Shown here: in pieces, positions 11,440 to 22,448 of the stretch
Position numbering within the stretch: position 1 is the stretch's first letter
Layout of the letters: the number at the start of each line of letters is the position of its first letter
DNA from: Hofstenia miamia
Taxonomy: Eukaryota; Xenacoelomorpha; Acoela
Direction: 5' to 3'
NCBI GenBank assembly: GCA_004352715.1
Contig: SCFE01000025.1
Span: 263,997-327,996, forward strand
Length of the DNA stretch: 64,000 nucleotides
Translations under genes and position numbers: made by a program
Notes under the pieces: model-generated
What the model was told of the DNA's origin: nothing
The model's database searches: none
The model's input: only the letters and a program-made list of their open reading frames with translations

Positions 11440-12363
11440 CAGGGTGTTCAAGCGAACGCGTCAGTAATAAATCAGTTATATTGAAAAATTTAAAAAAGTT
11501 AGGCTAAATTTATTTTTCTCATTGGGTAATGTGATCTTGCGGATTATTGATTTTTCACTTTAACTTCCAAATGAATGCTTACTCTTTGGAAGAGAGACGT
11601 CAAATTGTAGACCGAATTTATCGAATCCATGGACGCTACATCTGCTGAGAACATATTACTCACAGATGAAGGTAATTTTCATCTCGATGGATACCTTAAT
11701 AAGCAAAACATGCGATATTGGGGAACTGGTGAGCCATCTGTGGCATAATTCGCACACTTCAATCACCAAAAACAATTGCATGGTGTGGAATAAGTTCCAG
11801 GACCGTTATCGGCCCATTCTTTTTCACTGATATCGTGAATTCAAGCAGTTATGTTGCTATGTTAGATGAAAATTTTTTAAAGAGAAAAAGAATTTTTAGC
11901 AAAGTAACACTCATGCAAGACGGAGCTTCTCCTCACAGCTCACACTTGGCCGAAATTATTTAACGACAAATTTTAAGAATCGAGTCATTGGGCGTCATTT
12001 TTCAAATTTGTGGCCTTCCCACTCACCAGACCTTAACCCATGTGATTGGTTTTTGTGGGGTTATATAAAAGACTCTGTCTTCCCTCCAAACAGTTTATGC
12101 AAATATTTTGGAGCTTCAGAACTCTATTTTGGAATGTGTTTCCAGTATTGAAGAAAGCACTTTGTTTAAAGTGCATGAATGTTTTTTTGTCTCTTATTTA
12201 AGCTTGTAAAAATGTTAATGGCAATCATTTTGAATAAATTTTTTCCCAAAATTTTTAAATCCGCAGTGTCAAATAATCATGAAATGTATACTTTAATAGA
12301 ATATTCACTTATATTAAATAGTTATAGGCATTTTATAACTGACGCATTCGCTTGAACACCCTG
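11440..12363 (+). mobile_element. mariner/Tc1-superfamily element with dead transposase
   Basis: The inverted ends are 26 bp with one mismatch (CAGGGTGTTCAAGCGAACGC left; the right end read on the other strand has T for the second-last A-C position) and are flanked by TA at 11438-11439 and 12364-12365. Plus-strand relic blocks: MNAYSLEERRQIVDRIYRIHG near 11571, LLTDEGNFHLDGYLNKQNMR near 11660, a DGASPHSS block near 11920, and HSPDLNPCDWFLWGYIKDS near 12018. These are the three DDE/D regions in order, but with many stops and frameshifts, and most of the N-terminal DNA-binding region is deleted. At 924 bp it is an internally deleted, non-autonomous copy. Confidence 0.85.
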
Positions 12364-12849
12364 TATGTCAATAAAAAAAACAAGTATGTAAACTAAATTA
12401 GCCACATAAATAAGCAAGTCACATACATTAACAAAAAGCAAGTATGTAAAATAAAACAAAATATTTTTGTTTGAAAATACTTATTAATTATGACTTTTAG
12501 CAAAGAAATTTAGCAATAAATTATAATTCCAAAAACGTGAATTTCTTGCATATAGAATTTCAATGATCTTTGACAATTATTTATGTAATATGTATTGATA
12601 AATTGGTTACACTTAAACAATAGACTACAAACAAATGTGTTTGCCAACAAATATTATAACAAAAGAGAATATGTTCCAATGACGTCAAAGATACACCAGA
12701 CGGCCAAAGTATACAATTACATCACAGACATCCCCGCCAGGGTCAAAGGTCAAAAATATCCACGAAATGGACTCGGGTATTACTACTTGTACATCAACTT
12801 TAATTTTTTAGGGAAAATCATTTAAAAGTAAAGAAAAAACAGTTCAGCT

Positions 12850-13111
12850 ATATATATATATATATATANNNNNNNNNNNNNNNNNNNNNNNNNNNNNNNN
12901 NNNNNNNNNNNNNNNNNNNNNNNNNNNNNNNNNNNNNNNNNNNNNNNNNNNNNNNNNNNNNNNNNNNNNNNNNNNNNNNNNNNNNNNNNNNNNNNNNNNN
13001 NNNNNNNNNNNNNNNNNNNNNNNNNNNNNNNNNNNNNNNNNNNNNNNNNNNNNNNNNNNNNNNNNNNNNNNNNNNNNNNNNNNNNNNNNNNNNNNNNNNN
13101 TATATATATAT
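12850..13111. other. (TA)n tract interrupted by 232-N gap
   Basis: 12850-12868 and 13101-13111 are TA repeats either side of 232 N (12869-13100). Frames crossing it have no meaning. Confidence 0.95.
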
Positions 13112-13334
13112 TTGATCTATTCAAATATGCTCTATATAATCTTTCTGTGCAAAATCTAATTATTTTGTGTCATTTTCCATTTGGAAAATGAACATGCTGT
13201 TTTTAAAACCTTTTAAATAGTATTAGATGCATTGAATTTTGAAAATCGTTCGGCTACTTAACGAATGTAGAAATATCTTAATTGTATTGGATGAGATCTA
13301 GGCGAATAGCATCAAATCAAATGTATTTCACTGT

Positions 13335-13340
13335 TATAAA
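13335..13340 (+). promoter_or_regulatory. TATA box of 7TM receptor gene
   Basis: TATAAA begins 37 bp before the ATG at 13372. The same box at a similar distance precedes the other three well-supported genes here, which supports it as a core promoter. It lies downstream of two other in-frame ATGs (13291, 13321) and so argues for the later start. Confidence 0.5.
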
Positions 13341-13371
13341 TGTGTCGAAAGAAGGAAAAACTAAATTTACT

Positions 13372-14334
13372 ATGAATGTTTCTGGGTTAATAAACGCAAC
13401 ATATGACTATCCAGGTGGCTTCTTTCAAAACAAGTTCGTTATTACTAGTACCCTTCTTGTTGGTTTACTAGGTATACCGACAAATGCAATCAACCTGTAT
13501 GTCATCAACTTCAAGCCATTTGTAAAGAGCAAGGCTTCTCTAACTTACATATTTCACTTAACAATTGCTGATTTCATAAACTGCTTCAACTACTTTGTGT
13601 TCAACATTCCATTCCTAGTTTTCCCTGAAGAATATCTTAATGATAATCCTATATTACTTCCATGTGCAGCATGGAGTGCTATCTGGGCTTTCAGCTTTTT
13701 CCATACAACGTATATGCTGGTAATTATAACGTTCGATCGAATTATTAACGTATTTACGATTGATTTAGCTAGAAAGTGCAACAACGTCTATTTAGCAGCA
13801 AGCCTTTCATACTTGGTCTTATTGTTTTCTTTTTTAGGCTCTATTCCTTTTTACTTTGGCACTGAATATAAGCCAAGCACGGTTTTGTGGAAAGAAGAAA
13901 TTATTGAAAGTGTTAAGTGCTTTCGAGGCGACCGCAAGTTCATTACGTTTGTTGTAGTATTTATTGGTTATTCGTTGCCGCTTTTTCTGCTTTCATTTGG
14001 AAATTTGGCTATTGTTTTTCGAATCATACTCCGTGCAAAGGCATCACAAAAGCAGTTCAAGAAACCGATGAAGAAAGATGATATACGCGTAACAATCACT
14101 CTTGTAACCTGCTGTATTGCTATGGTAGCATTGTATTTTCCATATTACCTGCTTCAAATGATAAGTTTTTTTCGATCCAAGGAACAGAATGCTAAGTTTT
14201 TAAGCAAATACATAAATTATGCAATATGGTATTTTTCAATGGGACTTCGAAATTTTAATTCGTGCAACAATTTCTTCATTTACTTTATTACAAACAGTAA
14301 CTTCAGAAAATCATTATTTTCTGTATTATTTTAA
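13372..14334 (+). CDS. orphan rhodopsin-like 7TM receptor (paralogue 1)
   Basis: Intronless, 320 residues from ATG 13372. I chose this start because it aligns with the start of the paralogue at 58183 and follows a TATA box; ATGs at 13291 and 13321 are also in frame. Plasma-membrane receptor expected to signal through G proteins; ligand unknown. Seen: two N-glycosylation sequons near the N-terminus (NVS, NAT), TM1 with GIPTN, TM2 with LTIAD (Asp 67), Cys 98 and Cys 183 for the TM3-loop disulfide, TM3 ending FDRII in place of DRY, a basic third loop, TM6 with FPYYLL, and TM7 with NSCNNFFIY in place of NPxxY. The TM7 form recalls FMRFamide-type peptide receptors, but that link is loose. The C-tail is very short after FRKSLF. 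AATAAA follows near 14522. Confidence 0.88.
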   Translation: MNVSGLINATYDYPGGFFQNKFVITSTLLVGLLGIPTNAINLYVINFKPFVKSKASLTYIFHLTIADFINCFNYFVFNIPFLVFPEEYLNDNPILLPCAAWSAIWAFSFFHTTYMLVIITFDRIINVFTIDLARKCNNVYLAASLSYLVLLFSFLGSIPFYFGTEYKPSTVLWKEEIIESVKCFRGDRKFITFVVVFIGYSLPLFLLSFGNLAIVFRIILRAKASQKQFKKPMKKDDIRVTITLVTCCIAMVALYFPYYLLQMISFFRSKEQNAKFLSKYINYAIWYFSMGLRNFNSCNNFFIYFITNSNFRKSLFSVLF

Positions 14335-15091
14335 TATCAGACACTTTTAAAAATCTACAATATTTTCAGTTAATTCTTCATTCTCATTGCTTGATTAGCA
14401 CTAAAAATTTGTAATTTAATGATGAAATATTGTAAATACAATGTGAGTTTTGGTTTAACTTTATAACTATAAAATCAGACAAAATCTTTCAACAGAAACA
14501 TTATTTTTTAATCCAACCTAAAATAAATTGTTAAAGCAATTCTCATTGCACAGGTGGCACCAGATCATTATTACAAAAATTGATTTTAATCGCAAATTTT
14601 TACACCTGTATCATAAAATTATCATATTTTTATTTCTTTATCATTAGTTTTCGCCGTTGATTCTAAGCTATTCTTGTTAATGATTTTTAGAATATTCTAA
14701 AGAAATTTTCAGAGTTAAGAGGGGACTTACATCACAGTTCAGCAAATAAGAATTTTAAATATTTATGATAAAATGTAACATGATATCGAAAATTACATTA
14801 AAAATTTAAGCCATGCCCATTATTGGTATCGTTGGGTGAAAACATTTTCCATTTCAGGAATATATTTAAGGGTTATGACAATTCAGTATGTGAATATATG
14901 CGCTAACGAAATGTTTGCAATAAGAGCATATTTTTTAATTATCAATTACTTACATTTTTATTTTAGCAAATTTGAAACTGGTGAGGCATGGAAGGTCTAT
15001 TGGGGAACGGGCTTTAATTCAATTTTGAAAATTTGTATTCAAGCGTATTATTGTGGTGTCGAAAGATTAACCATTTTCTTTGAATATTTCA
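14335..15091. other. receptor 3' flank, nothing else seen
   Basis: Probable 3' untranslated region with AATAAA near 14522, then A+T-rich sequence without a supported feature. Confidence 0.4.
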
Positions 15092-15330
15092 AGTTTTAAA
15101 AAGGATTTAAATTCTCTCGCTGCCTAATGTTTATGTATTTGTAGGGTTTTAGGCCCCGGCAAAGTACTCTGAATTTTTCTTGATATGTGCCAAGATATCC
15201 CATTGAAGCGTGCCATCTGCAAAGCAGAGATGGACCCTCCTACCGGCAGCAAATTTACCGGCTTGCAGCCGCTTTTAAATTTCAAAAAGGCCAGTAAAAT
15301 TACCGGCCGTTTACTCTCCAAAATGATAAA
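15092..15330. repeat. dispersed repeat related to 60.7 kb, with TTTACCGGC words
   Basis: 15092-15232 resembles 60685-60830 (shared AAAAGGATTTAAATTCTCTC start and GCGTGCCAT...GCAAAGC end), an interspersed family. Next to it, 15234-15320 holds AATTTACCGGC-like words three times in a locally G+C-rich patch, starting with CAGAGATGG, which looks like a hAT-type end. No matching opposite end was found. Confidence 0.5.
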
Positions 15331-15953
15331 AAATTTCTTGTTTTGTCTTATAAAGAGAGAGTATTTCGCTTAGTTTTACAGGAATTCCTATGGAATTCTA
15401 AATTCAAAAAATGCTTACTTTCAGCAATCTACAGTTTTGATAATTAAATTAACTTTCTGGAATCTGTCAACAATTTATTATATATTGAATTGTTCTGCTT
15501 TTTGAAAAGGCAATTAGACTTCAGTTTTCATTGGAACTTAGTAATAATTTTTACAGAAGCTGTTTATAATAATGAAAGTGTAATCTATAGGATTTACACT
15601 AGATATTTGAGAGGCCTCATACAAATCAAGCAAATTGAACGCTTGTATTTGTCTAATATAGAATGAGAGCCTCAAAATAAATTTGAAAGATTTTCGGTTT
15701 CAAAGACATTCAAACACAAATATCAATTGACACATCCTACAGGAGTAATTATGTTTGGCTTTAGCGAAAAAAATTTTAAATATATGTATTTCTGTAATTA
15801 TAAATTATTCAATGTTAACTGATGTCAAATGCTACAGCAATATATGAAACATAATGATTGATAAGGCTACTAGCCTAGCTTTATGTAATTTAACTTTCAT
15901 TAGACAATATACAACTAAACAACCTGAAATGTTTCCAATATTTATTCACGAAA

Positions 15954-15956
<3 letters not shown>
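15331..15956. other. no recognisable feature
   Basis: A+T-rich sequence leading into the (TA)n tract that opens the second copy of the duplicated segment. Confidence 0.4.
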
Positions 15957-16004
<48 letters not shown>

Positions 16005-16850
16005 GTTTGGATTAACTCAGTTTAAATTATTATCATGTTAAAATATTAAAATTTATTATCACTATTGTTTGCAAAAAAAATGTAATATTTGATTGCAACA
16101 TTGTCAGTTGATTGAAAAATGTCACTTTTGAATGGAAAATGGTATTGTCAATGCATTAAATTTAGTTTATTTTAAATGCAATTTTTTTCTAAAATTCAAT
16201 AGTTTTTGCACTGATGTTCACTATGCCATTTCAATTTATTATAATTTCTAACGCTAATTACATGGTTTCTTCCTTTTGAATTATTGATTTATCAATTTTA
16301 ACATACTTAATTAAATTTTTGTAATTTTTCAAGAACTATTTTATTCTATTTATATTTTAAATTAAGTAGGTACACAATATTCAATTTTGCATCAGTTAAT
16401 TTCTATAAAAATGTGCACAGTTGAAATTGTGAATGAAAAGCTGGAATCTCATTTGATGAGTTGAAAAATTTTGAATTCTGTTTTAATATGAAACTCACTT
16501 ATGGAAACGAATGATAGTTCTATCAAATTTTCAAAATTGGAACTCTTATTTTAAAATACAAGTAAATCATTAAGACTTTAGTGAAAATAAGAACAAAAGT
16601 ACTTATTGGGTGACCGTTTTTTAATGAAGGTTTTAAAACTTTGTTGTTACCTTTAATTGATAAAAGAAAACTTTGAAGGAATACTGAAAAATATTTTCTT
16701 ATTTCATTTTCTTTTGATTTTTGTTTTACTGTATAATTTTTTCTCCCTTGTGCTCTCTTGGTATAAGTTTATTGAACTGCGTTTAGTAAAGCATATTGTT
16801 TGTAATTGGATAGCATTTAGACAAATCGTTGCATTCCCCCTCATCTAAAG

Positions 16851-19557
16851 ACGCTGGATCCAGTAGATCGCGAAATTACCTTCCTTCCATCGAAATCTCC
16901 GTATGATCCACGACATATGCTGGCTGGTCGGAATAATCCAGGTATTCCGTTTTTATTTATGTGTTTGTTCACTTGGTGCACCATTTAATGATTGATGTTA
17001 TCCATGAAAATGCATGATCAACACAATACGTCACTTGATACTTGATTCACTAACATCGAATCAATGTTTTGCTATCATTCTGTAATCTAAAGAAACCTCT
17101 AGATTTTTGGTCTGAACAAAGAAGAACGCTACCAACGTTTCTTGAAAGAAAATCTATCATATATGATACACATTTTATTAGAACAAAATAGCAAGACTAT
17201 TCACAATCACTATTTAACATATACATCTAGCCACTATCTACGTGATAAGCATTTTGGCAGTGAGACTAATTAAATACGCCTACTTCAGCAATTAAGGGAG
17301 ACATACGCATGAAAAAATAAAACTTTTTTCAGACATCTTGATGTAGCCCAACTTTCCAATTATTTGTGCACCGGATGGTATGCTTTCCTGCTCAAGTTAA
17401 ATAAAAATAATTTAAATTAAAAGCCACAAATATTAAAAAAATTTAAGAATAGAGAATATTTGCTCAATATCAAATTTAATATTTCAAAAGCAAATGTTTT
17501 GGTAAATCTAATTTTAAACTAGTCTGTTACATTCATTTAGAAGTAATTTTGGGTTATCTTTCTACAGTTGGATTTGAGGTGCCCAGTTCTTTTCATATTG
17601 TCCTAGCATCATTTATTAGTGCTCCCAGATTTACATATCACATTCAGGTTGATATGAAGTTTGTGTGATTTCGTTTTATGATCATGACAACAATGATAAT
17701 ACGAAGGAAAAACTCTTTTTTATTGTAAAATTAAGACTGAAAATGATTTCATTTCAATTGACATCTATGTGTCTCTTTTGTCTACTAGTGACGGAAATGC
17801 GAACAATCTCCCATTTTCAAAACTATTTTTTTTATATTGATAATGTTCTGATGTACCTTGTTGCATTGCTTTTAAGTTAAGAAAATGAAGTCATTTTCAT
17901 AAGATAAAAGCATTTTAGTCAAAAAAATTTTCTTTCTTTGAACAAGTGTTATTGAATAGTGGCTTTGAAGCATTAAGTGCACCATTATTTTCGGTTAAAT
18001 TTTTAAAAATAAATTACTGCAATAAGTGCACTTATTTCTAAACTACTGCGCATTACCTGGTTTAGACGTTGATTGGTGGTTTCGTTTTCTCTTATAATAT
18101 GTAGAAACCATATTGAAGCACAGTGGTTTGGGATTTGCGATTGAATGCAAATAAAGCTAATTTAGTTTCAAGATAATATCAAATCATGCACAATTACTTA
18201 AAAATAGTTGTCTGTGAATGCGTATAGTGAATGTACGTTTTATCAGACATTAGGAAAATCGGAACGCATAGTGTGATGAGGACTTCAGTATATGCCAATC
18301 TCGTTAAGTTAATTTCAAGCGACTCACTTAGTTTTTGTAATTAAATCAGTGAAGAAATTTTGAAAAAAGATGCCTCGAAATATATTTAAAGTAATTGGTT
18401 GCTCTTCATGGAATTTTAAATCATTTGAATCCTAGAGTGAAGTTATTCAGCATACGTGCATTAAAGTCATCAGACATGCCGTGCAAATAGGAGGTTACCA
18501 CATCCTCAATTTTTATCTATTTTCGTCTAATGAAAAAGTGCAAAAATAAGTGTAATTGGTACACTTAATAAGTGCACTAGTAGTTTAGTTCAAAATACAC
18601 TTATTACAATTATTATAGTGCACTTATTTTTGCAATACTTACTTTTTAGCACCCTTGCTTATGAGGCAATTGTTTTCGTGTGTATAAATAGAAATTTTCA
18701 AGTTTATTTTTGAGAACCTCATAAATCATAAAACTTAATTGGATGTGGCATAAATAGCAATTAGAATGTCATTTTCTGGTATTCTAAGACACAATTGTGA
18801 GCCCTTTCTCTGTTGAAGGGTTTCTAGAACTGCGCCTGCATATTGGAGACATACCTTGCATTATTGTTTGTGCGAATAAACAGTAAACTAAAAGTTTTAG
18901 ACAATACCAGTGAATGGCAGTCAGGATTTTTCGATAAAGACTCTTGGGACGAAATTCTTTGTGCATGGGCTCGCACTGTTGTTGTTGGGAGAGCCCGTTT
19001 AGGTGGAATTCCCGTTGGAGTAGTTGCAGTAGAAACTCGCTCAATTGACGTTGAAATACCTGCCGACCCCGGAAACCCTGAATCTGAAACTAAGGTAAGC
19101 CTACAGTGTGTATCAATGATAACTACAAACTGCTGTAAATAATTTACTAAGTAATAACTGTTCGTATAAGTTTTATAATTCATCAGCTTTGGAGTTATTT
19201 AGGTTATTTCACAAGCTGGACAGGTTTGGTATCCTGATTCTGCATTTAAAACTGCGCAGGCTATTCAAGATTTTAACAGAGAATCTCTTCCTTTAGTAAT
19301 ATTTGCAAATTGGCGAGGGTTTTCTGGTGGAATGAAAGGTGGAAGACTGCTTTTATTTTTAATTTAATTAATTGTTTAGATATGTTTGAGCAAGTAGTTA
19401 AGTTCGGAGCATACATCGTTGATGCTTTGCGACAGTATAAGCATCCAGTCATTATATACATACCTCCGCATGCAGAACTCAGAGGAGGTGCATGGGTAGT
19501 TGTTGACACTACGATTAACATCGATTTCATGGAAATGTATGCCGACCCCGATGCAAG
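16851..19557 (+). CDS. acetyl-CoA carboxylase, carboxyltransferase-domain exons (partial gene, copy B)
   Basis: Exons 16851-16941, 18901-19094, 19203-19338 and 19380-19557, sequence-identical to the four exons in copy A, with the same introns and open frames. If the duplication is real, a transcript through both copies would repeat about 200 residues of the carboxyltransferase domain, including the [11 protein letters not shown] and FSGGMKD blocks. No known ACC has that, so at least one copy would have to be a non-functional partial duplicate. An assembly artefact explains it more simply. Confidence 0.9.
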
Positions 19558-19722
19558 GTACTAATTCATATTTTAAACCTTAAACCTTAAAATTCCTTGC
19601 GTGTTGAAATGCTTACTCCATTTAAAAATATTGTAATGGCGCCTAACCAGAGCATTTGATGAAACATGTATAAGATTTGCACATTTTCTCATTCTATCAA
19701 ACATATAATCTATATATGTATA

Positions 19723-21032
19723 TGAGGCGTGTTCAAATGAAACCCGTTTGATTTGTTTTATTCAAAAACTATACATTCAATCGAGTTAAAATTCAAATGA
19801 ATAGTGATAGATGTGTATTTAGAACAATAAAAACAAAACTGTAAGTTAGAAAAAGTCTCCGCTATCGTCCAAGCACTTATCCCATTGTTTGGGTAGGCGC
19901 CGAATCCCGTCCGCGAAAAACGATTTCGGTTGCGCCTTGAACCAGTCACTTACAGCTGCCTTCGCTGCCTTTGAGGAATTTCTTCAATGGGCCGAGGATG
20001 TGGAAATCACAAGGAGATAAGTCAGGGCTGTAAGCAGGGTGTTCCAAAACTTCCCATTTCTTCCTCGATAATGCAGCAGATGTCAGCTTCGAAACGTGAG
20101 GACGTGCGTTGTCATGGAGGAGAACGATTCCAGCAGATAACATTCCGGGTCGTTTGTTCTTTATGGATCGGTGAAGATTGTCCAACGTTTGAATGTAACG
20201 TTTGGTTCGAGGAACTCCAGCAATATCGGACCCTGAATGTTGAAGAACACCGTGAGCACCACCTTTCCTGGCGACTGCTGCACTCGAAACTTTTTCGGCT
20301 TCGAAGAACCTCGGATGTTTCCATTGCATACTGGCTGTCTTCCCCTCTGGTTCAAAATGGTGGCACCATGTCTCATCCCCAGCCACAATACGACTCAAGA
20401 ACTGCTTGCTTTCTGTATTGAATCGTGTGAGATGTTGCGTACTCAAAGTTTTTCTTCTTTCTTTGTGTTCTTCGCTGAGCATCCGAGGCACCCATTGAGA
20501 GCAAACTTTTCGATATTTCAGCTTCTCTGTAACAATCTTGTGCATTGAACCGATAGAAGTGTTGAATTCATCTGACAGATCCCGAATGCTTCTTCGACGA
20601 TCGATTCTGACAGCTGCGTCAACACTCTCTGTGAGATTCTCAGTCACAACCTTGTGCATCTGTCCTGGACGTGGCAAGTCTGATGTTCCACTTCGGCCTT
20701 CTCGAAAATTTATCGACCAATCTGTGACCGTAGTCCTCGAAAGACATTGATCTCCGTAAACTGCAACCATTCTGCGATGAATTTCGGCTGGTTGACACCC
20801 TTCTGCGGTCAGGAATTGAATCACTGCTCTCTGATCTTCTTTCGACGGACTTTGGACGGTGAGCGACATCTGTACTGACTAAAACAAATGAATTATTGGC
20901 AACATCAGCAATCGTAAATACAACAACATTTATTTGAAGCAATGAACAATGATCCACCGTAACAATTAATTGATTCAACAATAAATTGTACGCATGACAT
21001 TCATCAAACGGGTTTCATTTGAACACGCCTCG
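19723..21032 (-). mobile_element. mariner transposon, copy B
   Basis: Same element as at 4500-5809: same inverted repeats, same TA flanks, same broken transposase. Two independent mariner insertions would not share flanks, so this copy arose with the surrounding duplication. Confidence 0.93.
19846..20869 (-). pseudogene. mariner transposase, frameshifted (copy B)
   Basis: Identical to the gene at 4623-5646, including the same three frame disruptions, confirming that the damage predates the duplication. Confidence 0.9.
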
Positions 21033-21414
21033 TATATATATATACGCTGTGACGCCCTTTTGTCAATTTGTAGATACGCTGGGGATTCTCGATTAGTATA
21101 GACACTCTGTGGGCATTTTATGAAAATATAGATACGCTGTAGACAATTTGCTATTTTTGATAACAATTAGTATTAAGGTAATACTAGAAATGCCTATTAC
21201 GAGTTTGCATTGTACATCGGAATAAGTCTCGGTCCTAACTTTATAATTCAACCCGCCCAGAGGCCTACATTTTCGAAAGCCTTAACCCACGGACCACATT
21301 TGTCCCATAAAGTGTATTTTGTCACTAAAGTTTCAAGCACGCTTTGATCCACAGGCTTTTTCCAGCTATTTACATCACAGCTTGCCTTGTGCTTGTACAA
21401 AGATTTACAACTTT

Positions 21415-21448
<34 letters not shown>

Positions 21449-22448
21449 NNNNNNNNNNNNNNNNNNNNNNNNNNNNNNNNNNNNNNNNNNNNNNNNNNNN
21501 NNNNNNNNNNNNNNNNNNNNNNNNNNNNNNNNNNNNNNNNNNNNNNNNNNNNNNNNNNNNNNNNNNNNNNNNNNNNNNNNNNNNNNNNNNNNNNNNNNNN
21601 NNNNNNNNNNNNNNNNNNNNNNNNNNNNNNNNNNNNNNNNNNNNNNNNNNNNNNNNNNNNNNNNNNNNNNNNNNNNNNNNNNNNNNNNNNNNNNNNNNNN
21701 NNNNNNNNNNNNNNNNNNNNNNNNNNNNNNNNNNNNNNNNNNNNNNNNNNNNNNNNNNNNNNNNNNNNNNNNNNNNNNNNNNNNNNNNNNNNNNNNNNNN
21801 NNNNNNNNNNNNNNNNNNNNNNNNNNNNNNNNNNNNNNNNNNNNNNNNNNNNNNNNNNNNNNNNNNNNNNNNNNNNNNNNNNNNNNNNNNNNNNNNNNNN
21901 NNNNNNNNNNNNNNNNNNNNNNNNNNNNNNNNNNNNNNNNNNNNNNNNNNNNNNNNNNNNNNNNNNNNNNNNNNNNNNNNNNNNNNNNNNNNNNNNNNNN
22001 NNNNNNNNNNNNNNNNNNNNNNNNNNNNNNNNNNNNNNNNNNNNNNNNNNNNNNNNNNNNNNNNNNNNNNNNNNNNNNNNNNNNNNNNNNNNNNNNNNNN
22101 NNNNNNNNNNNNNNNNNNNNNNNNNNNNNNNNNNNNNNNNNNNNNNNNNNNNNNNNNNNNNNNNNNNNNNNNNNNNNNNNNNNNNNNNNNNNNNNNNNNN
22201 NNNNNNNNNNNNNNNNNNNNNNNNNNNNNNNNNNNNNNNNNNNNNNNNNNNNNNNNNNNNNNNNNNNNNNNNNNNNNNNNNNNNNNNNNNNNNNNNNNNN
22301 NNNNNNNNNNNNNNNNNNNNNNNNNNNNNNNNNNNNNNNNNNNNNNNNNNNNNNNNNNNNNNNNNNNNNNNNNNNNNNNNNNNNNNNNNNNNNNNNNNNN
22401 NNNNNNNNNNNNNNNNNNNNNNNNNNNNNNNNNNNNNNNNNNNNNNNN
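21449..22448. other. assembly gap (1000 N)
   Basis: Exactly 1000 N entered and left by (TA)n, like the gap after copy A. True length unknown. Confidence 0.98.

Larger units (their letters stand above)
10749..12506. other. assembly-scrambled patch with exact local repeats at gaps
   Basis: 10749-10805 (57 bp) is repeated exactly at 10889-10945, either side of a 20-N gap (10806-10825) and a single N at 10888. 10826-10887 (62 bp) equals 12445-12506. 11061-11097 equals 11402-11438 next to a single N at 11401. These exact repeats abutting N bases are what unresolved contig overlaps look like. Short true repeats containing ACAAGTATGTAAA (10968-11060 and 12378-12450) probably confused assembly. Confidence 0.75.
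15957..21448 (+). repeat. 5.5-kb direct duplication, copy B
   Basis: Second copy of 738-6225, same orientation, offset 15,223, ending in the same (TA)n plus 1000-N gap. The left flank differs from that of copy A. Contents: carboxylase exons, palindrome-rich intronic element (17969-18658), mariner and the ~30-bp tandem array (21042-21158). Confidence 0.9.

Noticed and set aside
13282-13371. Longer N-terminus for receptor paralogue 1
   Set aside because: The most upstream start is TTG, and the extra residues do not align with the paralogue, which starts level with ATG 13372 and has a TATA box at the same distance.
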